Notes under the pieces: generated by a model
The model's database searches: none
The model's input: the letters and a program-made list of their open reading frames with translations, nothing else
Told to the model about the DNA's origin: nothing
Made by a program: the position numbers and the translations under genes
Shown here: positions 15,608-23,018 of the stretch, piece after piece
How positions within the stretch are numbered: position 1 is the stretch's first letter
Layout: each line of letters begins with the position of its first letter
From: Leptothoe spongobia TAU-MAC 1115
GTDB taxonomy: Bacteria; Cyanobacteriota; Cyanobacteriia; Phormidesmidales; Phormidesmidaceae
Direction: 5' to 3'
DNA length: 64,000 nucleotides
Assembly: GCF_018739885.1 (NCBI RefSeq)
Contig: NZ_JADOES010000004.1
Location: 109,277 to 173,276, forward strand

Positions 15608-17242
15608 ATGCACTTGTTCATTAACTATGGGAAATTCACTATGGACAGGTCTTATTTGACACTTATGTCATTGGAAAATTCTAATTCCGCCTCATCTTTA
15701 ACGGGTGCTTCTAGTTCAGCTAGCCACTCTACAGCTTCGTCTGGCGCTTCTAGTTCAGCTAGTTATTCTGCAGCTTCGTCGAGCACGTCAGGTTCGAGCA
15801 GCACTGGCAGTGCTGCATCTTCGAGTAGCGCCAGTGGGTCAGGCCAGGGGACTGCTAGCAGCGCTACAGCTACTGCCAATGCAACCTCTAGCAATACTTC
15901 AACTAATATTCCCTCAAGCCCATCGACTCCTGATAACTCTACGCCTACCACCAGCGGCGGCAGCAGCAGTAGTAGTAGTAGTTCCACTGCGTTTGTGGAT
16001 GAAACAGGCGCAGGTGGTAGTAGCACAGCGACTGCCACCTCCCCCTCTGGAGAGACGAGTAGTAGTTCACAAGAGGTGTTTGAGCCCGGTGCCACGTCTA
16101 GCCAAAGTAGCGGCAGCGCTACGGCTACGACCGATGGAGCCACGACCGAGACCGACGTCGCCGTCCCGGCAAACAATGCTGACCAGAGCTCTGAACCTAG
16201 TACAGATGCAGAGACCTCAGCAGATCATTCCAATCAACTTATCTTTCAGATTGGTAGCGAGCACAACGCAGTACTCACTAGCACGAGTTACCAAGACATC
16301 ATGATTGGTAGTGAGGGCTCTAATACCTTTGAGTTATCCAATACGGGTAAGGCCTCCATTCAGGAGGCCGATGTTATTACTAACTTTGATATTAATAACG
16401 ATTATCTGCAGTTATCAGATGGGTTAACAGAAGAAGATCTGGTATTCGAGAACGTTGATCTCAATCATGACGGAAATCACGAATCTACAGTTATTCGCTT
16501 AGGTGAGGCTGGTGATATCCTTGCCGTTGTTCTCAATACTGTCTTAACTGATACGACTGTTCTGATTAAGGCTACCTCTGATAACACTGACGATAATGGA
16601 ATCGCGACATCAGTTGAGCCTGAAAGTCTTTCTAGTAGTCAAAGTGAATCTACAGCATGGGTGAACGATGATGGTGCCGGGAGTCGTGCTGCCGCCCAAG
16701 CAACGTCTCCTTCAGGCGAAACCAGTAGCATTGAAGCTGAGACGTTTGATCCTGATGGTAATTCAAGTCAAGCCCAAGCCACGGCCATCGCAACTCCAGA
16801 GGGTGCCAGCACCAGTGCATCAACGATTCCTTCGTCAGAAAATCCTATCGATTATCTGATCGGAACGGCTAGTGCAGATATCCTAATCAGTGATGGTGGA
16901 CCAGATATCTTAATAGGAGGGAGTGGGCCAGACACATTTGTAGTAGAGAAGACTACGGCGTGTGCATCTGGATGTCCTAGCTTCATCACTGATTTTAATC
17001 TGGAAGAAGGGGATAGGATTCAGCTTGGTGCCGAATTTTTTTTTATGGATGATATTGTGCTGGAACCTCATGATCTCGACAGTGACGGCATCATGGAGAG
17101 TACCGCAATTCAGCTGGCAAGTGGTGGTATTTTAGCCATTGTCCTAAGCACCGTTGATCCTCTGGGGAATACTGTCTTATCAAAGGATGCAATTACTCCC
17201 TCCCTCCCCCCCAGTCAAACACCTGCAACTCTTGACTTCTAG
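15608..17242 (+). CDS. Ser/Ala/Thr-rich repeat protein with RTX-like patches
   Basis: A 544-residue low-complexity, probably extracellular protein. Residues about 20-125 are almost pure Ser/Ala/Thr/Gly. A module of about 60 residues occurs twice: once near 127-185 (STAFVDETGAGG, TSPSGETSS, EVFEPG) and again near 345-405 (STAWVNDDGAGS, TSPSGETSS, ETFDPDG). Each copy is followed by a calcium/hemolysin-like segment, the second containing IGTASADILIS and IGGSGPDTFVV, and a repeated DLDSDGIMESTAIQL-type stretch. The start is uncertain: ATGs at 15608, 15641 and 15665 are all possible. No Sec signal is evident, so type I secretion fits. It may be an adhesin or matrix protein, possibly the GT4 target. 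Confidence 0.75.
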   Translation: MHLFINYGKFTMDRSYLTLMSLENSNSASSLTGASSSASHSTASSGASSSASYSAASSSTSGSSSTGSAASSSSASGSGQGTASSATATANATSSNTSTNIPSSPSTPDNSTPTTSGGSSSSSSSSTAFVDETGAGGSSTATATSPSGETSSSSQEVFEPGATSSQSSGSATATTDGATTETDVAVPANNADQSSEPSTDAETSADHSNQLIFQIGSEHNAVLTSTSYQDIMIGSEGSNTFELSNTGKASIQEADVITNFDINNDYLQLSDGLTEEDLVFENVDLNHDGNHESTVIRLGEAGDILAVVLNTVLTDTTVLIKATSDNTDDNGIATSVEPESLSSSQSESTAWVNDDGAGSRAAAQATSPSGETSSIEAETFDPDGNSSQAQATAIATPEGASTSASTIPSSENPIDYLIGTASADILISDGGPDILIGGSGPDTFVVEKTTACASGCPSFITDFNLEEGDRIQLGAEFFFMDDIVLEPHDLDSDGIMESTAIQLASGGILAIVLSTVDPLGNTVLSKDAITPSLPPSQTPATLDF

Positions 17243-17313
17243 TAGTTATGGGGATAGTCATTTTTATCCCTGTAAGAATCCTGATTCCAATGCTTTTTTT
17301 CTGAGTCTCAGAC

Positions 17314-18048
17314 GTGATTAGTTTTGGCAACTTAAATTTAGAGTCAGACCAGCTTATTTCTTTCCTCAAGCAAGAATTGAGGGTTAAAGATTTGTGCAGG
17401 CAAATAATTTGCCGCCAAATTGTGAATGCAGCGGCTGAGGATAAAGGCATCATCCTCAGCGAGGATGACGTCCAGGAGAAAGCGGATCAAATGCGTCACC
17501 AGATGAAGCTTGAGAGTGCAAAAGATACTTTGCAATGGTTGGAAGATCAGTGCATTACCCCCGAAGATTGGGAAACTGGTGTGCGGGAGCGGCTATTACA
17601 AGAAAAGCTGGCCGAGCATTTATTTAAACAGGAAGTCCCAGCTTATTTCACTCAAAATAAACTCAACTATGAGAAGGTCGTGCTTTACCGGTTCATGGTC
17701 CCAGAGGAACCCCTGGCACAAGAGCTTTTTTACCAAATTACTGAAGCTGAAACCAGCTTCTATCAAGCGGCTCACCAGTATGATATGAATGAACCACGAC
17801 GGCTGTGTTGTGGCTATGGGGGGACCGTGTTCCGCTGGGCTTTAATACCTGACTTAGCGGCTCAGATATTTGGCAGTCAACCTCAGGAAGTTTTAGGTCC
17901 TATCCAGTTTGAGGAGGGCTATGAGCTGATGATGGTTGAAGACTTCTTGGCAGCAGAGCTCACGGATGACGTTCATAAACGGATCTTAAACCAACTATTT
18001 CAGGAATGGTTGGACCGTGAGTTAACCTATCTTATGCATAAAGACTAA
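17314..18048 (+). CDS. Parvulin-like peptidyl-prolyl isomerase (PpiC/SurA type)
   Basis: A 244-residue protein starting at GTG 17314. The N-terminal half is helical and SurA-N-like (QLISFLKQEL, CRQIICRQIVNAAAEDKGIILS). The C-terminal half, about 125-220, resembles a rotamase domain (YRFMVPEEPLAQELFYQI, CCGYGGTVFRW, ILGPIQFEEGYELMMVED-like end). No signal peptide is seen, so it acts in the cytosol or is carried by the exporter. In cyanobacteria such foldases recur beside C39-ABC/HlyD export genes, which matches this locus and suggests it prepares or chaperones exported substrates. Catalytic residues of the rotamase fold are only partly recognisable. Confidence 0.7.
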   Translation: MISFGNLNLESDQLISFLKQELRVKDLCRQIICRQIVNAAAEDKGIILSEDDVQEKADQMRHQMKLESAKDTLQWLEDQCITPEDWETGVRERLLQEKLAEHLFKQEVPAYFTQNKLNYEKVVLYRFMVPEEPLAQELFYQITEAETSFYQAAHQYDMNEPRRLCCGYGGTVFRWALIPDLAAQIFGSQPQEVLGPIQFEEGYELMMVEDFLAAELTDDVHKRILNQLFQEWLDRELTYLMHKD

Positions 18049-18070
18049 ATCATAGCTAAGATTTTTGATT

Positions 18071-18099
18071 GGGGTGGGACTATTATTCCACCCCTTTTT
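18071..18099 (+). terminator. Terminator between convergent genes
   Basis: GGGGTGG / CCACCCC with a 10-base loop followed by TTTTT, 22 bases after the foldase stop and just before the 3' end of the convergent JmjC gene. Confidence 0.7.
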
Positions 18100-18126
18100 G
18101 CTTGCTTTTAAGCAAACATCATCTGA

Positions 18127-19422
18127 CTACGCCCTCGCCAGTAGTTCTACATCTATGTCCCTGTCCAAAACGGCCTCGTTGTTCTCCGCTAAGTCAACGG
18201 CGACCTCGATTTCAGTTTTAACTGGAGCTGCTGTGCTCGGAGTGTCTTCTATCAGGATACCTTCTTTGACTAAACCGGCCAGCAATGGCAAGACCATGGT
18301 TTCGAGATCACAGTCAGATAGCTGTTGGGCTACGTCTCTAATGGTAAATGATTCTTGACTAAACACGTTTTTGATCAGAGTATCTATCACGCTGGGTGGT
18401 AGATCTTTGAACTTCATTGTCTTTTGTGGAGTAACTATCAAATACGTTCCTTCGTCAAGAGACTCTACCTGGATAGGTTGATACTTACGTTGTCTTAAAC
18501 GTGTATCCAGCTCCTGCTCAAAAATATTAAAGCCAGCCTGGCTAGGCAAGGATATTTCTGGGACAAGGGTCATTGTCATTAATTGAGAAGTTGCGAAGTC
18601 ATGGGCAAGCTCTGTTTTTTCACGCTCCCATGCAATCGATAAATCATCAAATATCTGTTGAACATGCGCTTCAAGTAGATGGGTTTGACCGTGGGGCATC
18701 AAGGGTAAATTTTGGCGCAAGCCTTCGTCTGACTGTAGTTCAGCTTGTAACTTTTTGAATAGCCAGGTCAGAGCATCTCGCCCCGTAAAGCAACGGATTC
18801 CTAACGTAACGTGTAGGGATGGTTGTTCTCTAGCAATAGCACAGTGCCAGTGCCCACGGGGTATGTAAAGCAGATCACCTGGATTGAGGACGTGGTGTAT
18901 ATAAGGTTCACCGTTGGGTGGGGTGTAATTATCTGAATTCTCTTCTCTAAAAGGATATTTGTGAGTATCTTCAAATACAAACCATTCCTTTTGGCCCTCA
19001 ATTTGCATCACAAGTACTTCGTGGGCATCAAAGTGCTTGTGGAATCCTTGCTGGGACGGCCAGGAGCAATAAATATTGGCATGCACAGCACTATGGCCCA
19101 TTTCTTGTTGAATCGCCCAGACCAAATCTGTGAGTTCTGGAATCCGATTATCAACATGGCTAAGGACTAAACTTGCGCCTGTCTGGCACTGTGTGATCCA
19201 ATGTTTTGGATCACAGGTGGGTAGAACTTTGCCATTCAGAACAAAGCGGGGCTCAAGCTGGTGGAAGTTTAATAAGTGATTGAGATGTTTCCAGGAAAAT
19301 AGATGCTGAAATTTATCAGAGCATTCACCAGGGATGATAATTCCCTGCTGGGCCCAGTTTTCGGATAAAAACTTTTCTAGGGAGTAAGGCCGTAAGATTG
19401 AGGTTAGGGTTGATTGCATCAT
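18127..19422 (-). CDS. JmjC-domain cupin, Fe(II)/2-oxoglutarate oxygenase-like
   Basis: A 431-residue cupin of the Cupin_4/JmjC (YcfD/ROXA-like) type. The iron-binding H-x-D is HFDAHE (H130, D132), and the distal His lies in RGHWHC (H191 or H193). LNPGDLLYIPRGHW is the classic JmjC strand. A C-terminal region of about 200 residues, winged-helix-like in composition, follows. The frame opens at a TTG at 19458; ATG 19422 (or 19419) is preferred. Relatives hydroxylate ribosomal proteins or peptide substrates. It is the only minus-strand gene of the secretion locus, and an operator-like palindrome lies 181 bases upstream. Hydroxylation of an exported precursor is plausible but unproven. Confidence 0.82.
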   Translation of the reverse strand: MMQSTLTSILRPYSLEKFLSENWAQQGIIIPGECSDKFQHLFSWKHLNHLLNFHQLEPRFVLNGKVLPTCDPKHWITQCQTGASLVLSHVDNRIPELTDLVWAIQQEMGHSAVHANIYCSWPSQQGFHKHFDAHEVLVMQIEGQKEWFVFEDTHKYPFREENSDNYTPPNGEPYIHHVLNPGDLLYIPRGHWHCAIAREQPSLHVTLGIRCFTGRDALTWLFKKLQAELQSDEGLRQNLPLMPHGQTHLLEAHVQQIFDDLSIAWEREKTELAHDFATSQLMTMTLVPEISLPSQAGFNIFEQELDTRLRQRKYQPIQVESLDEGTYLIVTPQKTMKFKDLPPSVIDTLIKNVFSQESFTIRDVAQQLSDCDLETMVLPLLAGLVKEGILIEDTPSTAAPVKTEIEVAVDLAENNEAVLDRDIDVELLARA

Positions 19423-19602
19423 TAAAGGCAATAAGTAATGAATTAGAAGCGGAAACAACCTGGGCTTGATCGCATACCCCTGAAAGGGATGATGCCAGTA
19501 ACGGTCTATGGTGTTCTCAAGTGATCAAACAGCCTTGTCTCACAAGAAGTCTGTTCAATTTATAGGTACCTTTTATTCAATCCCATCTTTAAGGGGCTTT
19601 GT

Positions 19603-19615
19603 TGCCGATTTGGCA
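19603..19615. promoter_or_regulatory. TGCCA-N3-TGGCA palindrome, site 4 (one mismatch)
   Basis: TGCCG-ATT-TGGCA: one half-site differs at its last base. It lies 181 bases upstream of the JmjC oxygenase start (minus strand). Confidence 0.45.
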
Positions 19616-19889
19616 GATTGGGTGACTGTATCGACAGACTGCATTGCCGATGTCAATCTTAAAGTGCTGAGAATTTCAATTGATAGTAAAGTGAGAACTG
19701 AAATCGATCAGGCCTGCACCTAGACGATATTCACAGTGGGTTCTGGCCCGTTATTTTCTGCAGGATGTCTCTTTATTATCAGACTTGCGTCCCGGACCGA
19801 CTGGCCCTGCCCAACTTCGCTAGAGTATTTTGCTGTTTAATTCGAGGTTGTTCAATCTAATCCTGTACAAAAGAACTGACCTAAGTTTT

Positions 19890-19902
19890 TGCCAGTTTGG
19901 CA
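19890..19902. promoter_or_regulatory. TGCCA-N3-TGGCA palindrome, site 5
   Basis: TGCCA-GTT-TGGCA, within the longer TTGCCAGTTTGGCAA. It lies 61 bases before a 71-codon frame and about 440 bases before the ATP-grasp gene. Confidence 0.5.
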
Positions 19903-19962
19903 ACCTTCTATCCCAGGAACTTCATAGACTCTTCATATCATTGCTAATGACATGAAAAGTCT

Positions 19963-20178
19963 ATGAATAAAACGCATCCATTTGAGTTGGCGTCTTCAGA
20001 GTTACATCTGCTCAATTTAGACTTGATTAAGTGCTTAACGCTTGTGGCATCGGGCATGGTCGCCAAAAGCCTTGTGATCGAAGCGTTCTCAACCTTCAAT
20101 TTAGAAAATAATCTTGACCATGCCGATCTTCAATGTGATGCAGTGCACAAAATCAATACTCAAATAAAAACGCAGTAG
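19963..20178 (+). CDS. Small hypothetical protein, 71 residues
   Basis: ATG-started frame MNKTHPFELASSEL…, with a moderately hydrophobic centre (LVASGMVAKSLVIEAF). It is placed between an operator-like palindrome and the ATP-grasp gene. No family is recognised and the ribosome-binding site is weak. ATP-grasp peptide ligases often follow their small precursor genes, so it could be a substrate, but it lacks the D-L-[ND]-Y leader of the other small proteins. It may not be expressed. Confidence 0.35.
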   Translation: MNKTHPFELASSELHLLNLDLIKCLTLVASGMVAKSLVIEAFSTFNLENNLDHADLQCDAVHKINTQIKTQ

Positions 20179-20339
20179 CCATCTTTTTGAGATTCAAAAG
20201 CTTTGAATAACGCGGCAGATTATCTGAGTGTGGATATGTGGAAACCTTGGTGGGGCAAACGTTAGCTGTGAGGAATTATTAGGCAAGGTCTGCCTCTTCA
20301 GCCTTGTCACCTGAGTTATTACCTTCCCTCAGACTACCT

Positions 20340-21245
20340 ATGAATATTCTGATATTAGGTGACGGTTCAGACGAAGATGCTGCCTATCTTAAGCACAAAC
20401 TTGAAAATGCCGGAGCCCTTGTCGACTACTGGGATAGTCAGTTGTTTCCTGTGCACCTACAACTAACATGGCAACCCCACACCCATGACGGCTGTTTGCA
20501 GTTACCCACGGGCAAAATAATTCACCTCAACAAAGTTCACAGTATTTTCTGGCGAACTTTGTATCCCGTAGATGTGCCCTCACTTCCAGATTCCCACCAG
20601 TATCAAGTAGCGGTGACTGACTCTACCAGTATATTGCGCTCTTTGATTCGAGGCTGTTCGGCCCATTGGGTTAATTCATGGGAAGCCTATCAGTTTCATC
20701 AAGAGAAGCCCTTACAGCTCTCTACTGTTCAAGCCCTGGGGGTGACTATTCCAAAAACCTTGGTAAGCAACAATGCTGACCATATTCAAGAATTTGCAGC
20801 CGCTGTTCCACAACTTATCTTTAAACCAGTCTATCGCGGTGCTCATGCCAAATTATTGCAAAGTTCTCATCTTAAGCAAGAACGATTGCATCAGGTTCTC
20901 CGACTGTCCCCTGTTACCTTGCAAGAATATATACCCGGAACTAATATTCGATGCTATGTGATTGGCCAACAAGTTTATGCTGCGGAGATTCGTAGTTCTT
21001 ACCTGGACTTTCGAGAGGACAGACAAGCGCGATTAATTCCAGCTATCTTGCCAGAAGCGGTTCAAACAACTTGCCTCAAAGTTTCCCAAGCTTTATTTCT
21101 AGAGTGGACAGCGATTGATTGGCGTTTGTCACCCCAGGGGGAATTCATTTTTCTAAAGGCTGACCCTAGTCCAATGTTTAAGTATTTTGAACAAGTAACT
21201 GGTTTTCCTCTTGCTGAAAAATTAGTTCAGCTGCTGCTGAACTAA
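20340..21245 (+). CDS. RimK-like ATP-grasp ligase
   Basis: A 301-residue protein starting MNILILGDGSDED at ATG 20340 (the frame extends to a TTG at 20304). It resembles the RimK/MvdC-MvdD type of ATP-grasp enzyme: a pre-ATP-grasp domain to about residue 120, ATP-binding strands LIFKPVYRGAH and VTLQEYIPGTNIRCYVIG, and the C-terminal metal/phosphate region TAIDWRLSPQGEFIFLKADPSP. These enzymes form carboxylate-amine or ester bonds, including cross-links in cyanobacterial graspetides. Its position upstream of a C39 exporter suggests peptide modification. No canonical microviridin-type core is visible in the window. A palindromic hairpin follows the gene. Confidence 0.78.
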   Translation: MNILILGDGSDEDAAYLKHKLENAGALVDYWDSQLFPVHLQLTWQPHTHDGCLQLPTGKIIHLNKVHSIFWRTLYPVDVPSLPDSHQYQVAVTDSTSILRSLIRGCSAHWVNSWEAYQFHQEKPLQLSTVQALGVTIPKTLVSNNADHIQEFAAAVPQLIFKPVYRGAHAKLLQSSHLKQERLHQVLRLSPVTLQEYIPGTNIRCYVIGQQVYAAEIRSSYLDFREDRQARLIPAILPEAVQTTCLKVSQALFLEWTAIDWRLSPQGEFIFLKADPSPMFKYFEQVTGFPLAEKLVQLLLN

Positions 21246-21331
21246 TCGTAAGGTGTTTCTACGCTACATATACAAGTGTCAGCCGCGTGGGAACAGTTCT
21301 TTTGCTGGTGCGGGTCATTTCTCTAAAAAAA

Positions 21332-21378
21332 AATACTTCTCTACTAAAAATACACAGAATTTTTAGTAGAGAAGTATT
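21332..21378. terminator. Strong AT-rich hairpin after ATP-grasp gene
   Basis: AATACTTCTCTACTAAAAAT (21332-21351) and its exact reverse complement (21359-21378) are separated by 7 bases. It lies about 90 bases after the ATP-grasp stop. Flanking A/T runs make it usable as a terminator in either direction. It could also be the end of an insertion remnant next to the IS1-like gene. Confidence 0.55.
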
Positions 21379-21481
21379 AAAACGATTCATAATAAAGAAC
21401 CATATATTTATCCTGTTTTGCATATATCTGCTGCATGATGCATATATGTAAATGTGTAGCTCGCTTCTGCCCTAAGTAGTG

Positions 21482-21793
21482 ATGTTAGCTCCCTTACCTA
21501 ATTGCCCTGGCTGTGGTTCAACCTGTGTTGTCAAAAATGGCAAGAGTCATAATGGCAAGCAGAACCATAAATGTCGTAACTGCGGACGACAATTCGTCGC
21601 TGAGCCAACCAACACTTTTGTTTCTGATGAGACGAAGGTACTCGTTGACAAGCTTTTGTCTGAAGCAATCCCTGTAGCCAGTATTTCTCGAATTACAGGT
21701 GTGTCAGAGACCTGGCTGTATAACTATCTTAAATCTAAACTGAGGTCCCATCATCCCCTGATTGAAGATAAACAGCACGATGAAGCGTCTTGA
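21482..21793 (+). pseudogene. IS1-family InsA-like fragment
   Basis: A 103-residue protein matching the N-terminal half of IS1-family transposases: a zinc-ribbon CPGCGSTCVVKNGKSHNGKQ, then HKCRNCGRQFV, then a helix-turn-helix (VASISRITGVSETWLYNYL). The catalytic DDE half (InsB) is absent downstream, where a terminator follows instead. It is therefore a remnant, or a regulator derived from one. GTG at 21479 and ATG at 21482 are adjacent start choices. Confidence 0.75.
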
Positions 21794-21843
21794 TCATTGG
21801 CGATCAGAGCTAAATTTCTAGGTGGAGATTTAGAGCTGATATT

Positions 21844-21886
21844 TGAAGGGGGAAGGGTATTACCCCTCCCCCTTCACCTTTTTCAG
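21844..21886 (+). terminator. Rho-independent terminator
   Basis: A 15-base GC-rich stem TGAAGGGGGAAGGGT / ACCCCTCCCCCTTCA (one mismatch) with a 3-base loop, followed by CCTTTTT. It is about 50 bases after the IS1-like stop. Confidence 0.85.
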
Positions 21887-23018
21887 TAGGTTTGTTTTGA
21901 CAAACACAATGGGAATGCAGTTCTCATTGATTAGAGTAGTCTCTAACGGTTACTACATCATATATATAGTAACCATTGGGTTCATACTGACGATCCTGAT
22001 GTTTTATTTGAATATTTTATAACTACACTTCTCCGTGTGATCCTGGATAGGTTTAGGGCTCAAAAGCATCCTTACTTGTTTAGAAGATTTCCTGCTGAAA
22101 CTAAAATTATGGATTGCGATCGCAAAATAGAAACCACTGATCACACTCTAACAGAAGGATTCTTGGCGATTTTCAATATCATTACCAATGGTTTTTTCAG
22201 GTAAGGATTCTACCAAAAAAAAATACTCAAAATGATTTTTTTTGCCAGGTATTCGCATGTAACGGATTTATAAACAGCTTTGCAGTATGTAAGATTCGAT
22301 CGTATAACTAAAGATGTTTGAAAGTACACGCGAAGTATTGAGATCCAGCGATATTTTCCAATGTAGTAAGTTATCCTTAGTATCGGAATTCTGGGAAAGG
22401 CTTCTAACGTACTTAAGTTTTTTAATTTAAATTGAGATTTCCCTCTAAATATAAGAGGGAGTTTTTACTAGCCCCCTTTAAAACTTTGAACAATGCTCTT
22501 ACCTTTTAGAACAGCAAAAAATAAAAAAGGCTACAAAAGAGATAGATCTACTTTTTCAAGGCGAAGGCTAGCTTAAGTGTCGAAAAAGATGAAGGCTTAG
22601 GCGATTTAGCAGACGTTAATCTCAGCTGTCTGAGCTGGTGTTGCTCTAGCCAATGATCTAGAAGTTGCAAGATTAGCGCTTGTGATGTTGTGCCGACGAC
22701 AGACATCCACACAGATTTTGCCTAGTATTACTTCTAACTAGCCCCTTGATTGCAAGCTGCAATATCAATCGGGGTACTAAGCGTTTCTGTCCTTGAAAAG
22801 GATTTTCCTTCGCCTAGAATCTGTTAAGTAATGCAGAGCAAGTTAGTTCCTGTTTCGTTAAAAATATTGTTGTCCAAACGCTTCAATAGGGTAATTTTTT
22901 AACCTGTTAGACCTGTAAGCATTGGATTTCTATTGTTCCAATCTGTATGGCTGCGCTTAAATAAGTTAGTCTTCTTCTACAAAAGTCAGTACTGCTACTT
23001 TACGAGACTTAGGTGGTT
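21887..23018. other. 1.1-kb intergenic region before the exporter operon
   Basis: No supported gene. Contents: a HIP1 site near 22117, and a hairpin CCCTCT-N7-AGAGGG followed by AGTTTTT at 22441-22466 that looks like a terminator with no recognised gene before it. A stretch around 22555-22660 reads as a short Cys/Ser-rich peptide without a start codon. The length suggests a long leader or a lost gene. Confidence 0.5.
22441..22466 (+). terminator. Orphan terminator-like hairpin
   Basis: Six-base stem CCCTCT/AGAGGG with a 7-base loop and a following T-run, in the middle of the intergenic region. It would end an unrecognised small RNA or attenuate read-through into the exporter operon. Confidence 0.45.

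Noticed and set aside
22555..22660. Short Cys/Ser-rich reading (…SCLSWCCSSQ) upstream of the exporter, resembling a peptide core
   Set aside because: No ATG, GTG or TTG start in frame and a stop just upstream; kept only as a hint in the gap finding.
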